Source: Algoriphagus boseongensis
Lineage (GTDB): Bacteria; Bacteroidota; Bacteroidia; Cytophagales; Cyclobacteriaceae
Direction: 5' to 3'
NCBI RefSeq assembly: GCF_004362805.1
Contig: NZ_SNYF01000007.1
Location: 124,001-188,000 of the forward strand
Length of the DNA stretch: 64,000 nt
Shown here in pieces: positions 43,485-52,726 of this stretch; position 1 is the stretch's first letter; each line of letters starts with the position of its first letter. The position numbers were made by a program, and so were the translations under genes. The notes under the pieces are model-generated. The model was not told the DNA's origin and searched no databases. It saw nothing but the letters and a program-made list of their open reading frames with translations.

Positions 43485-43576
43485 GGCTGGTAATGTTTAT
43501 GGTTAATACTTTATTTACTCTCCTAATTTCGCTCGTAAAAGCCTGAATACGAATGACAAAAGTCACATGCTGAATT

Positions 43577-43596
43577 GATTTTCTGGTAGGAAAATC
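43577..43596. repeat. Small inverted repeat between hsp20 and patatin genes
   Basis: GATTTTC (43577-43583) and GAAAATC (43590-43596) are perfect complements around TGGTAG, in the divergent 266-bp region 43485-43750. The arms are AT-rich, so chance is possible. Nothing else stands out in this region. Confidence 0.35.
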
Positions 43597-43750
43597 GGTC
43601 TTTTCAGGAAAGTTTTCAGTTGTATTTTTCTTGAATGACTGATTTTCATCTTTTGGACTTAAAGTTGAAAAAATAAGATTTAACTGAGGTTTTTTCTTTG
43701 GAAATCAGGAGATTATCGCTTAGCTTGGATTACTTTTAAACTCAATTTTT

Positions 43751-44788
43751 ATGAAGAAGATTAGAATTTTATCCATTGATGGAGGGGGAATTCGGGGAAT
43801 ATTACCCGGGACAATTCTTACCTACCTTGAAAAGAAAATCCAAGAGCTTTCTCAAAATCCAGATGCCAGAATCGGGGAGTATTTTGATTTTGTGGCAGGC
43901 ACAAGTACGGGAGGAATTTTGGGTTTGATTCTGCTTTGTCCAGATGAAAATAAGAAATACAGATTCTCTGCAAGCGATGCCCTGAAACTCTACTTGGATC
44001 AGGGTGATGAAATATTTGACGTCACCTTTTCAGACAAGATCAAAAGGGGAGGAGGCTTATTTGATGAAAGATATTCAGAGAAGGAATTGGAAAATGCGCT
44101 CAAGAATTATTTTGGGGAGCTGAGGTTGAGTCAATCTTTGAAACCTTGTCTGATTACAAGCTATGATATCCGAAACAGAAAAGCTCATTTTTTCACCTCA
44201 TGTGATGCCAAGTCCGATATCAATGATTTTTACTTTAAAGATGTGGCCAGATCCACTTCCGCAGCGCCAACCTATTTCGAGCCCGCTCATATTTATTCCA
44301 TTTTTGGCACTCCTCATACCTTGATTGACGGAGGAGTATTTGCAAATAATCCGGCATTGTGCGCTTATTCTGAATGCCGAAAACTCAATTTCAAAACAGA
44401 ACTTTCGGATGAGAAAAAACCGGTAAAGCCTTCGGCAAAGGATATGCTGATGGTTTCCATTGGTACAGGTTCCGTGAAAACTCCCTATTATTTCAAGGAA
44501 TTTAAAGATGCGGGTTTGATCAAGTGGGTTCAGCCGCTGATCGATATCATGATGAGCGGAAACTCAGAAACTGTAGATTACCAACTCAGAAAAATCTACG
44601 GAACTCTTCCAGGTAAGAACAGCGAAGACTACTATCGGATCGAGCCCCTGCTTCAGAATGCAAGTTCTGAAATGGACAAAGCTGACCTACCTAATCTAAA
44701 GGCACTTCATGAGGACGGCTTGCTTTCCGTGCAAAAATTCCAAAGCCAATTGGATGAAATAGCAGCAAAACTAGTCAAGCATCATTAG
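43751..44788 (+). CDS. Cytosolic patatin-like phospholipase
   Basis: A 345-aa patatin-family lipid acyl hydrolase without a signal peptide. Catalytic parts: DGGGIRG (10-16, oxyanion hole), GTSTGG with nucleophile Ser52, and Asp193 in LIDGGVFANNP. It resembles plant patatins and the CapV-type bacterial effectors more than the RssA/type Vd group at 19822. No CD-NTase, Cap2/Cap3 or other defence gene is nearby, so a CBASS role is not supported. It may act in membrane lipid turnover. Its 3' end is separated from the converging MDR gene by a hairpin. Confidence 0.9.
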   Translation: MKKIRILSIDGGGIRGILPGTILTYLEKKIQELSQNPDARIGEYFDFVAGTSTGGILGLILLCPDENKKYRFSASDALKLYLDQGDEIFDVTFSDKIKRGGGLFDERYSEKELENALKNYFGELRLSQSLKPCLITSYDIRNRKAHFFTSCDAKSDINDFYFKDVARSTSAAPTYFEPAHIYSIFGTPHTLIDGGVFANNPALCAYSECRKLNFKTELSDEKKPVKPSAKDMLMVSIGTGSVKTPYYFKEFKDAGLIKWVQPLIDIMMSGNSETVDYQLRKIYGTLPGKNSEDYYRIEPLLQNASSEMDKADLPNLKALHEDGLLSVQKFQSQLDEIAAKLVKHH

Positions 44789-44798
44789 TGATAAAAAT

Positions 44799-44812
44799 GG
44801 GCTTTTTAGCCC
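44799..44812 (-). terminator. Hairpin between converging patatin and MDR genes
   Basis: GGGCT/AGCCC stem with loop TTTT. The minus-strand transcript runs on into ATTTTTATC; the plus strand has an A-run after it. It is most likely a terminator of the MDR gene (stop at 44830). Confidence 0.55.
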
Positions 44813-44829
44813 TAAAAAAACATTGAGAA

Positions 44830-45792
44830 TTAAATTTCCAGAATCACATTTCCAATCTTTTTGCCTGAGGAAACATAGGTAAAAGCCTCGCGGATTTGGT
44901 CCAATGTGAATCTTTTCGGGTCAATCAAAGGCTTGAATTTTCCTTGCAAGTATAGGTCTTGAACCTTTTTCATGCTTTCCTGAATATCAGTGGGAATAGG
45001 AAAAATAACCTTTGGTTTTCCCAAAAAAGGTGTTCCCATGGCTCTCCAGAGGTTTTCCCAGTTAGGGCCTAATTCCGAAGAAATGTAAATTCCATCAGGT
45101 TTGAGGATTCTTTTGCAAAGGGAAAATCTACTTTTTCCCACTGCATCAAATACAAAATCATAGTGGTGATTTTCTTGTGTAAAATCCTGTTTTTCTATTT
45201 CAATTACCCGGTCGGGTCCTAAGCTTTTCACGAGTTCAGCATCTTTTTGAAAGCAAACCGCTGTAACTTCTATTCCCATAGATTTTAGGATTTGGATGGC
45301 CGCTGAACCAATAGCTCCAGTTCCTCCATTGACCAAAACCTTCATTCCTGCTGATAGATTCACTTTATTGATAAAGTTGACAGCATAATGAGCTCCTTCG
45401 GCACAGGTTACCATTTCAGCAAAATCGATGGAATCTGGGAATTTCAGCAAAGCATCCTTTACTGGGTAGCAGGCAAATTCAGCATGAGTCCCTGCTCCAT
45501 TGTCATTGAATCCCCAAACCCTGTCTCCTTCTTTGAATTCCTTGACTTCTGCCCCAACTTTTTTGATTATCCCGGCAAAATCTGTCCCCGTAACGGGCTT
45601 TTTGGGATTGGGAAAACCCGCAAAAGCCCGCATGGCATAGGGTTTTCCGGTAAGGACACCCATATCTGTACGGTTAACTGTGGTTGCCTTAATTTCCACT
45701 AAAACCTCATTTGCTTTAGGTTCAGGAATGGGGATTTCCTTTAGTTGAATTTCATCGGGAGAGCAATAGTGAGATCTATAGGAGGCTTTCAT
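44830..45792 (-). CDS. NAD(P)-dependent medium-chain dehydrogenase/reductase (quinone-oxidoreductase-like)
   Basis: A 320-aa MDR-family oxidoreductase. It has the catalytic-domain opening (QLKEIPIPEPKANEVLVEIK; TTVNRTDMGVLTGKPY), GTDFAGIIKKVG and the Rossmann VNGGTGAIGSAAIQIL. It lacks the structural zinc Cys cluster of true alcohol dehydrogenases, so a zinc-independent quinone oxidoreductase or enoyl reductase activity is likely. It is probably soluble. It sits 35 bp downstream of the CHAD gene on the same strand. Confidence 0.88.
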   Translation of the reverse strand: MKASYRSHYCSPDEIQLKEIPIPEPKANEVLVEIKATTVNRTDMGVLTGKPYAMRAFAGFPNPKKPVTGTDFAGIIKKVGAEVKEFKEGDRVWGFNDNGAGTHAEFACYPVKDALLKFPDSIDFAEMVTCAEGAHYAVNFINKVNLSAGMKVLVNGGTGAIGSAAIQILKSMGIEVTAVCFQKDAELVKSLGPDRVIEIEKQDFTQENHHYDFVFDAVGKSRFSLCKRILKPDGIYISSELGPNWENLWRAMGTPFLGKPKVIFPIPTDIQESMKKVQDLYLQGKFKPLIDPKRFTLDQIREAFTYVSSGKKIGNVILEI

Positions 45793-45827
45793 TGGAGTTG
45801 GTCTAGTATTTTTTAGAATTAAAGATT

Positions 45828-46604
45828 TTACTGAAGAAGAGCCAATTTGGTTTGGATATCCTGTAAATAGTTGTCTGATTCTTTGGTCATTTGTGCAATG
45901 AAGCGATTAAAAATTTCCCGCTCAGATTCTGCTATTTTTTCTGACAAGTTTTGATTTTTTACTCGCTGAAGAAATACATCCCTATCGTGCCAGGCTCCTA
46001 AGAGTTTGCTCAGCTCTTCCACCTCGGCAAAATGGATGGGTAAGGTGTTCTTCCCTAAAATCTCCAGTGCATATTGATAGGTTTTTAATTTTTTCCTCAG
46101 CAAATGTGCATTGCTAAAATCTATTCCATCTGAAACCAAATGAAGGATATCTTCCCATTGCCCTTCCAGAAAATAGGAGAATTCAGAAGGCTGAATTTTC
46201 TTAAGATCCTTTTTGATCAGCTTGAATTTCTTTCTGATTTTTTTGGAACTAGAGTAGGTTCTGATTTTGAAAAACTCATTTCTCTTTTGCTGGATTTCCT
46301 TTCCCAGGTCTTTTTTCAAAAAAGGAAGCTGATCTAGAACTTTGTCTTCAGAAAGCAGATCTTTTTCAATTTGGAGCTCCCGGATTTCCCCTGCTTTCCT
46401 GAAAAGTTTCAGAAGCGGTTTCTTCAAGGCTTTTCTATCAAAATTTTGATCTGTTGCTTGGATAATTAGGAGTAAGGTGTTCATCTTTTTTACCTCTACC
46501 CGGAATCGGTGAAAAGCTTTTTGGCTAAACTTTCTTTTGGAATACCTCAGCAAAAAATTCAGGGACTTTTTTCTGGACTTGAAATATTTCAAAAGAGATT
46601 GCAT
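45828..46604 (-). CDS. CHAD domain protein
   Basis: A 258-aa, very basic, helical protein. The CHAD domain is recognised by RFRVEVKKMNTLLLIIQA near the N-terminus, Lys/Arg-rich helix pairs, and the LGAWHDRDVFLQRV segment. CHAD domains bind polyphosphate through conserved basic residues and often sit on polyphosphate granules; here it stands without a CYTH domain. Residues 1-30 are also strongly basic. Polyphosphate binding is inferred from the family. Confidence 0.88.
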   Translation of the reverse strand: MQSLLKYFKSRKKSLNFLLRYSKRKFSQKAFHRFRVEVKKMNTLLLIIQATDQNFDRKALKKPLLKLFRKAGEIRELQIEKDLLSEDKVLDQLPFLKKDLGKEIQQKRNEFFKIRTYSSSKKIRKKFKLIKKDLKKIQPSEFSYFLEGQWEDILHLVSDGIDFSNAHLLRKKLKTYQYALEILGKNTLPIHFAEVEELSKLLGAWHDRDVFLQRVKNQNLSEKIAESEREIFNRFIAQMTKESDNYLQDIQTKLALLQ

Positions 46605-46777
46605 GAACGGGGTTTACGTGAAAAGGAATGATCAAATTAATTTTTTTCATCCCCAAAGTCCAGAATTATCTGAATTCAAATTGGAAGTCCTTGATAACAA
46701 CCAGTTTTCTGGGTGACTTTCATCATTTTTTAAGAAGATAATTTAAGGTAGACTTGAGTAACCAAAATCCCAAAGCC

Positions 46778-47233
46778 ATGAAGGATGCACGAATTCCCAA
46801 AACCAGTATTCTCGAAGCTTGTATCAAAAAACAAGAATTGATTATCGCGGATTTCGAAAAAGAAATTGAGATCATTCGGGCTGAGATTACGACTCGGGAT
46901 GAAACCGAAAGTCAGGAAACGAGCAGGGCGGCAGGGCAGAATGAACTTCTGGTAAGAATGGAACATGAGTTGACCTTCCTCCAAAATGAGCTCAATACTT
47001 TAGAAACCATAAACCCGGAAAAAGTTTGCGAGAAAGCCGAGTTTGGGGCAGTAGTAGTGACGGACCAGAGAATTTTCTTTATATCAACTTCCGTGGAGTT
47101 GGTGGAGGTAAATGGGACTTCACTTTTTGGGATTTCTTCCAAGGCTCCCATATTTCCAGCTATGAAAGGAAAGAAAAAAGGGGAGTCATTTGATCTTGCA
47201 GGGGTCCATTATGTGATTTTGGATCTTTATTGA
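46778..47233 (+). CDS. GreA/GreB-like transcription-factor family protein
   Basis: A 151-aa protein from the ATG at 46778; a TTG at 46754 is in frame and preceded by AAGG, so the true start is open. An N-terminal coiled coil (KQELIIADFEKEIEIIRAEI to ELTFLQNELNTLE) precedes a GreA_GreB/FKBP-like C-domain (AEFGAVVVTDQRIFFISTSV, then LFGISSKAPIFPAMKGKKKG). Gre factors rescue backtracked RNA polymerase; this short Bacteroidota type has a reduced coiled coil and may act differently. Gene databases often give such proteins other names. A strong terminator follows. Confidence 0.8.
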   Translation: MKDARIPKTSILEACIKKQELIIADFEKEIEIIRAEITTRDETESQETSRAAGQNELLVRMEHELTFLQNELNTLETINPEKVCEKAEFGAVVVTDQRIFFISTSVELVEVNGTSLFGISSKAPIFPAMKGKKKGESFDLAGVHYVILDLY

Positions 47234-47250
47234 TCAAATGGGGAAAAAGT

Positions 47251-47277
47251 AAGGCCCAATTTCTTGGGCCTTTTTTC
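47251..47277 (+). terminator. Terminator behind the Gre-like gene
   Basis: AAGGCCCAA and TTGGGCCTT form a perfect 9-bp stem with loop TTTC, followed by TTTT. It lies 18 bp after the stop codon, and the converging penicillin acylase gene ends 8 bp beyond. Confidence 0.85.
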
Positions 47278-47284
47278 TTGTTAT

Positions 47285-49702
47285 TTATTTTGATCCGGGG
47301 GAAAGTAGATTTCTTTGAAAAGAGGAATTTTGAATTTTTTCTTTTGAAAAAGGAATAGTCAGGAACCTGTCTTCTGCCCAGATCGGGAATAAATTTCCAT
47401 AAAAAGGGCTTTCCGGATTGCCTGATTGGCCTGGGGTATTGATCCCTAGGGTTTTCTCCCAATCTCCTGTGTCCACTATTATTCGAAAGGAGGCTCCTGA
47501 ACTGTTATTGTCTCCATAAGAATTTGCACCAGGAGTATAGCTATAACCGCCTCGAGGTACTGGCCCATGATTTAATTTCTTTTCCCAATCTGAAGAAACT
47601 GCAGCGCTCAGAGGATGGCGAATAATAGCATGCTTGTAGGCTTCCTGTCCGTATTGCCAAGCTGATAAGTTATTTCCCAATTTTATCTTAAGCGAAGAAA
47701 TTGCCTCTTCAAAGCTGGATTTGAGCCAATTGTTTCTTTCTTCCTCGGCGTTTTTAGCAATTATTAGACCGGGATTTTCTACCCATTGGATTACTCGGGT
47801 CATAGATAGACTTCCAACTAGGCTCCGGATTTTCTCCGGCACAAAAAGCTCTGAAGCTTGGTTTCTAAGGGTTCTTTCCCACATCACATAGACGCCAGCC
47901 GGGATTGAGTTTTTATCCAATACAAAATCCCATTTCAAAATCACTTGTCTCAAAGAATCAGCCTGAGGGTCTTCGAAGGTTATTTTCTCCAAAAAAGGAA
48001 TCAATTTTCTTGCAGGAAGAGATAAATAGTCGTTCTGAAGCGCACCCATTTCTTCTATTGAGAATTTTTTGTTTTGGCTTAAAACTTCTTGGATTCTTTT
48101 TGCCCGGAAATCATCTGCCCACTCGTATCCCAAGGCATCTCCGAAGGGATAATTTTCCGGAGCCACATTTTGATTGGCTGTCGCAATAAATCCTCGATCC
48201 GGATTGTATTCATGAGGTTTTTCGGCAATGGGGAGATACCCATCCCATTCCTTGCTTCCATCTCCCAAAGTCGCCACCAAACCAGAAAAACCCCTTCGAA
48301 TTGGCGGGATTCCAGTGGCTTGCCAGCCGATATTTCCTGCCCGATCAGCCCAGATCATATTTTCCCCAGGAACAAAATTCAAGGTACAGGCGGCCCGAAA
48401 TTCCTCCCAGTTTTTTGCCTGGCCCATACTTAAGCTTGCCAAATAAGGAGCTGCTCCTGGTTCAAGCCAAGCGCATTGCATGCCAACTGCTTTTCCCAAT
48501 TCGGTATCTACAAAGGTCACAGGACCATGGATGGTATATAAATGTCTGATTGGAACTGGGTTCTTGCCTTTAACCTGAATGGTGTCGTATTCAATTTTAA
48601 AGTTTACCCATTCACCCTTGTAGAAATATTGATTAGAGTCAGAAGGATTGAGTTCATACACCCGAATGTCTTCGAAATCCGTGCTGAAAATGGTAAGTCC
48701 CCAAGCACCAAAATCATTGTGGCCAATGGAAACTCCAGGGATTTCTGGTTCTCCTCCTCCTATCACATTCCAGCCTGGAGCATTGAGATGAACCCAGTAT
48801 CGTAGCGATGGTACGGCCTGAGCGCGATGGGGATCATTTGCCATAAATGGAAATCCACTTTCTGTTTTTGATCCACTGATTACCCAGTTATTGCTTCCAT
48901 TTGCAAATTCATCTGACCTTTCGGTGAGGTCCTTTTCTTCCTTCAAAAAGGATAAAGCCTCTTGAAATTCTTTTTCCTCTTTCCTGAATTCGGGCTTGAT
49001 ATCTTCCGGGTAAAAATCTACGGAATTTCTAAAGGCCCGATATGGACCAAGAATATCCTTGAAAAGCAATTCTTTTGGAATCGAGGGATCCAAATCAAGG
49101 ACAGGATCATTTGGATGAAAATTGAAGTATTTCTTTGTTTCTTCTGATCCGATTAGACTTACAATTCTGCTAAAATTCAATTCATTGGTTGCATTCCCTA
49201 AAAGCCCCTGATGTCTTGAAATGACCACCTCCCAAGTCCAAGGCTCTGGCAGGATTCCCAACATTTGAAATTCAATCGGAAGATTTTCCGGATTGGATCT
49301 AGCCTCTGAAATGTATTGGTTGACTCCTGCCACAAAGGCATCCACAATCATCTCCCCCCGGGGGTGGTAGTGATTTAATTCCTTTGATTTTTCTCCCCTG
49401 AATTTAAAAAGTCTGACCCCAATATCTCGTTTTAGCTCTCTTTCGCCAAGTATTTCGGACAATGTACCGGTAGCCTGCCTTCTCCAGATTTCAAATTGGA
49501 AAAGACGGTCTTTTGCAGCCATGTACCCTTGAGTGAAAAACAGGTCATGCTCGTTTTGGGCGAAAATGTGGTTGATCCCGATAGAATCCCGGAATACTTC
49601 CACCTTTTCTTCCAGTCCCTGAATTTCAACTTGAGATTTTGGATCAGCACAGGATAAAAGGAGAATCAAGATCCCCCAGAAATAGATCGATTTAAAGTTC
49701 AT
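47285..49702 (-). CDS. Penicillin acylase family lipoprotein (second)
   Basis: An 805-aa Ntn-hydrolase precursor. I start it at ATG 49702, which yields a compact lipoprotein leader (ILILLLSC, Cys18); an ATG 30 bp upstream is possible. The alpha subunit has FTQGYMAAKDRLFQFEIWRR, typical of penicillin G acylase-like enzymes. The autocleavage site is GSNNWVISG, with Ser270 as beta-subunit nucleophile, then FMANDPHRA, GVSIGHNDFGAWGLT and GENMIWADRAGNIGW. It is much closer to classic penicillin acylases than the 693-aa protein at 13076. The substrate is unknown: acyl amino acids, AHLs and lactams are all possible. Confidence 0.9.
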   Translation of the reverse strand: MNFKSIYFWGILILLLSCADPKSQVEIQGLEEKVEVFRDSIGINHIFAQNEHDLFFTQGYMAAKDRLFQFEIWRRQATGTLSEILGERELKRDIGVRLFKFRGEKSKELNHYHPRGEMIVDAFVAGVNQYISEARSNPENLPIEFQMLGILPEPWTWEVVISRHQGLLGNATNELNFSRIVSLIGSEETKKYFNFHPNDPVLDLDPSIPKELLFKDILGPYRAFRNSVDFYPEDIKPEFRKEEKEFQEALSFLKEEKDLTERSDEFANGSNNWVISGSKTESGFPFMANDPHRAQAVPSLRYWVHLNAPGWNVIGGGEPEIPGVSIGHNDFGAWGLTIFSTDFEDIRVYELNPSDSNQYFYKGEWVNFKIEYDTIQVKGKNPVPIRHLYTIHGPVTFVDTELGKAVGMQCAWLEPGAAPYLASLSMGQAKNWEEFRAACTLNFVPGENMIWADRAGNIGWQATGIPPIRRGFSGLVATLGDGSKEWDGYLPIAEKPHEYNPDRGFIATANQNVAPENYPFGDALGYEWADDFRAKRIQEVLSQNKKFSIEEMGALQNDYLSLPARKLIPFLEKITFEDPQADSLRQVILKWDFVLDKNSIPAGVYVMWERTLRNQASELFVPEKIRSLVGSLSMTRVIQWVENPGLIIAKNAEEERNNWLKSSFEEAISSLKIKLGNNLSAWQYGQEAYKHAIIRHPLSAAVSSDWEKKLNHGPVPRGGYSYTPGANSYGDNNSSGASFRIIVDTGDWEKTLGINTPGQSGNPESPFYGNLFPIWAEDRFLTIPFSKEKIQNSSFQRNLLSPGSK

Positions 49703-49780
49703 AAACAGGGTGATTGAATTCCCCTTAAGCAATAAACCTATTCCTAAAAAATCAAGAAGAATGGGATAAATGGAGGAAAT

Positions 49781-50200
49781 TTATTCCTGAGAAATGGGAA
49801 GTCCGTTTTGATACCAAGCTTGAATCCCACCTTGCAGATGGTAGACTTTGGTGTATCCTTGCTGGATTAGTTTCTGTGCAGCATCCTCACTTCTCGCTCC
49901 AACAGCACAATACAGATAGATCTCCTTGTCCTTGGGATATTCCTGGACTTTGTTCCAAAAATCTGGCTGATAATAATCCATTGCCACAGATCCCGCGATT
50001 TTTCCTTGTGCGATTTCGGCAGGGGTTCTTACATCAATGATTACCCCATTCGGACTTTTTTCCAGAAACTTTTGAGGAGAAAGATTTACTACGGCAGCTT
50101 GGGTAGAAACTGTCTCAGTTGTTTGGGATTCGGTTTTATTTCCTGAACAGGAGCTTAGGGCAATAATAATGGTAAAAACTGGAGCTAGGATTCTTTTCAT
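49781..50200 (-). CDS. Rhodanese-domain lipoprotein
   Basis: A 139-aa single-domain rhodanese with a lipoprotein leader (IALSSC, Cys18). Active site: Cys98 in YLYCAVGARSE; the VIIDVRTPAEIAQGKI and YHLQGGIQAWYQNGLPI segments are conserved. It transfers sulfane sulfur in the periplasm. The gene follows proA by 68 bp on the same strand; no sulfur-metabolism genes are adjacent. Confidence 0.92.
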   Translation of the reverse strand: MKRILAPVFTIIIALSSCSGNKTESQTTETVSTQAAVVNLSPQKFLEKSPNGVIIDVRTPAEIAQGKIAGSVAMDYYQPDFWNKVQEYPKDKEIYLYCAVGARSEDAAQKLIQQGYTKVYHLQGGIQAWYQNGLPISQE

Positions 50201-50268
50201 AATTCTGGATTTTCACCAAAACTATTGAAATCTTCAAAAAGAAAGTGTGAGTTTGGACACAAAAGGCC

Positions 50269-51510
50269 TCAAGCCCTAATCTGCCCATCTCCTTGAACAA
50301 TCCATTTGTAGCTGGTCAATTCCCTAAGAGCCATAGGCCCACGGGCATGAAGCTTCTGGGTGCTGATGCCTATTTCGGCTCCTAAGCCAAATTGATTTCC
50401 ATCAGTAAAAGCAGTAGAAGCATTCGCATAAACCGCTGCTGCATCCACTTCCAAAAGGAATTGACGAACATGTTCAGGATTTTCTGAAATGATTGCCTCT
50501 GAGTGTTTGGAAGAGTAGGTCGCAATATGCTCCAAGGCTTCTTCTAGATTTGATACGGTTTTGATGGCCATTTTCAAGCTCAAAAATTCAGTTCCAAAAT
50601 GACTTTCTTCAGCTTTTTGGATTAAGGGATTGGAGGAAAGGGCATCGAAAGCTTTTTCATCTGCGAAGATCTGAACCCCACTTTGCAACAAGGGTGAGAC
50701 TAATTCATCCAAATTCGAAAGCAACTTTTCGTGAATGATCAGGCAATCCAGAGAATTGCATACACTTGGACGGCGGGTTTTTGAATTATGGACGATCTGC
50801 TTGGCTTTAGTCAAATCAGCCGTTTCATCCACATAGGTATGGACAATTCCAGCACCTGTCTCGATCACGGGAACTTTTGAATTTTGTCTCACAAAATCAA
50901 TCAGACCCTGAGATCCTCGGGGAATAATTACATCCACAAAACCAACTGCCTCGAGTAGGGCCTTGGTTGCCATCCGATCAGCGGGAAGCAGAACAAATGC
51001 TTCTGTGGGAATATTGTGTTTTTCTAAAACTCGGTGAATCAGACTTAGAATTGCACGATTTGAAAAATCTGCATCCGAACCGCCTTTAAGAATCAAGCCA
51101 TTTCCTGACTTAAGAGCTAAAGTAAATACATCAAAAGTGACATTGGGTCTGGCCTCGTAAATGATCCCAATGACTCCAAGAGGAACAGTCGTCTTGGTCA
51201 GAAGCAGCCCATTCTCCAGAGTTTTTTCTTCTAAAATGATTCCTAAAGGGCTGGGGAGGGTTTTTACCTGTAGTATTTCTTTAGCGATTCCTTTTATTCT
51301 CGACTCATTTAGCAAAAGCCTATCATACATGGGATTGCCTTGATCCATTTTGGCTAGGTCTTTATGATTTTCTGCCAATAAGAAATCGACTTCTTGTACA
51401 GCTAAATCTGCTAAATCAGAAAGGACTTCATGGACAGTTTTGTCAGAAATCCCAGAAAGCTTCCGACTCGACTTTTTTACGGATTGAAATATGGAATCCA
51501 GCTCACTCAT
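50269..51510 (-). CDS. proA: Glutamate-5-semialdehyde dehydrogenase
   Basis: A 413-aa NADPH-dependent enzyme for the second step of proline synthesis. Family segments: [47 protein letters not shown], the catalytic Cys in [12 protein letters not shown], and the C-terminal [21 protein letters not shown] take the start at ATG 51510 (MSELDS); its first 8 bases overlap the proB stop region (51503-51510). Two TTG-led codons upstream are less likely. Cytosolic. Confidence 0.96.
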   Translation of the reverse strand: MSELDSIFQSVKKSSRKLSGISDKTVHEVLSDLADLAVQEVDFLLAENHKDLAKMDQGNPMYDRLLLNESRIKGIAKEILQVKTLPSPLGIILEEKTLENGLLLTKTTVPLGVIGIIYEARPNVTFDVFTLALKSGNGLILKGGSDADFSNRAILSLIHRVLEKHNIPTEAFVLLPADRMATKALLEAVGFVDVIIPRGSQGLIDFVRQNSKVPVIETGAGIVHTYVDETADLTKAKQIVHNSKTRRPSVCNSLDCLIIHEKLLSNLDELVSPLLQSGVQIFADEKAFDALSSNPLIQKAEESHFGTEFLSLKMAIKTVSNLEEALEHIATYSSKHSEAIISENPEHVRQFLLEVDAAAVYANASTAFTDGNQFGLGAEIGISTQKLHARGPMALRELTSYKWIVQGDGQIRA

Positions 51511-52585
51511 GATCAAAAAGGTATAGGTAATCGTAATGAATCAAGGCCTTTTGGTTTTTTTGACCCAAACGCTCTGCTGCTAGTTTGGAGGTGTATTCCG
51601 CCCTGCCCAAACCTATCTTTTCACCCTTTTCATCTCGGATTAAGAGGATATCACCCTTGGAAAATTCCCCTTCAATCTGGGTAATCCCAATCGGCAAAAG
51701 ACTTCGGATAACGGAGGAAGTGAGGGAGTTTTTTGCCCCTTCATTGATGGTGATTTCTCCTTTGTAATATTGTGCTCCATGAGCCAACCATTTTTTGGTG
51801 GCTTGTTTGACTTTTTTGGGTTCAAACCAGGTGCATCGAAGTTTTTTGGAAGCGAAATCAGACAAAATCCCATCCTTTTTCCCATTTGCAATTATGACCT
51901 GAATACCCAAATCGGCTGATTTCTTGGCCATGGCATACTTGGTCAGCATGCCTCCCCTTCCAAAAGAAGATTTGGTTGCAGAAATATAGCTAGACACCTC
52001 AGGCATGGATGAGGCCACTTTTTCGATCAATTCTGAAGAAGGATCTGAAGGATTGCCGGTGAAAATCCCATCCACATTGGTGAGGAGCATCAAGGTATCC
52101 GCGTTGATCATCGCCGCGGTTAGACTGGCCAATTCATCATTGTCGGTGAACATCAGTTCCGTAATCGTTACGGTATCATTTTCATTGATGATGGGAAGGA
52201 TTCCTTGCTGAAGCAAAGCTTCGACACAGTTTTTCATATTTAGAAAATGCTTTCGATCCCTGAAGTCCTCCTTGGTTACCAAAATTTGTGCAATAGGTTG
52301 ATTCAGTTTTCCAAAGAAATCCTGATACTGATTGATCAGACGGATTTGACCCGTAGAAGCCCAAATCTGTTTTTTAAAAACCGGGTTAAGTTTTTCAGGC
52401 AAAGCTATACTTTGTCTCCCGAAAGCAACAGCACCGGAACTAACCAAGACAACTTTTTTCCCTGAGGAAATTAAGGCATGAATCTCCGTCACCAAATGCT
52501 TCATTCTATCCAAATCCGGCAAGCCATTGGCCTGGGTGAGGACATTTGAACCGATTTTAATGACCAAGACCTTTGCTTCACGCAT
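51503..52585 (-). CDS. proB: Glutamate 5-kinase
   Basis: A 360-aa kinase that phosphorylates glutamate to start proline synthesis. The amino-acid-kinase domain shows [35 protein letters not shown] and [22 protein letters not shown]-terminal PUA domain (about 270-355) is present, as in E. coli ProB. It overlaps proA and lies about 138 bp after the UbiA gene. Feedback by proline is known for the family. Confidence 0.96.
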   Translation of the reverse strand: MREAKVLVIKIGSNVLTQANGLPDLDRMKHLVTEIHALISSGKKVVLVSSGAVAFGRQSIALPEKLNPVFKKQIWASTGQIRLINQYQDFFGKLNQPIAQILVTKEDFRDRKHFLNMKNCVEALLQQGILPIINENDTVTITELMFTDNDELASLTAAMINADTLMLLTNVDGIFTGNPSDPSSELIEKVASSMPEVSSYISATKSSFGRGGMLTKYAMAKKSADLGIQVIIANGKKDGILSDFASKKLRCTWFEPKKVKQATKKWLAHGAQYYKGEITINEGAKNSLTSSVIRSLLPIGITQIEGEFSKGDILLIRDEKGEKIGLGRAEYTSKLAAERLGQKNQKALIHYDYLYLFDHE

Positions 52586-52701
52586 TTTTTAGAAAATTTG
52601 CATGAAAGTAAGGCTTTAGCTAGGGAATTGCTAAATGAAGATCGTTTTTATTGATAAGATGGAAGTTGAAAATTTGTAAAGTAGGTGTAGTTTTTTTAGA
52701 T

Positions 52702-52726
52702 CTCGTAAATCCAAAATCATAAATCA
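52702..52726. repeat. TTTACGA-type repeat directly behind the UbiA stop codon
   Basis: CTCGTAAATC (52702-52711), then CATAAATCAAAG at the stop codon (52724-52726). Read on the minus strand, a TTTATGA/TTTACGA word begins in the UbiA TGA stop codon, as at 8912-8943. Confidence 0.55.

Noticed and set aside
43751..44788. CBASS anti-phage system with patatin effector
   Set aside because: No CD-NTase or accessory gene lies on either side; the neighbours are hsp20 and an MDR reductase.
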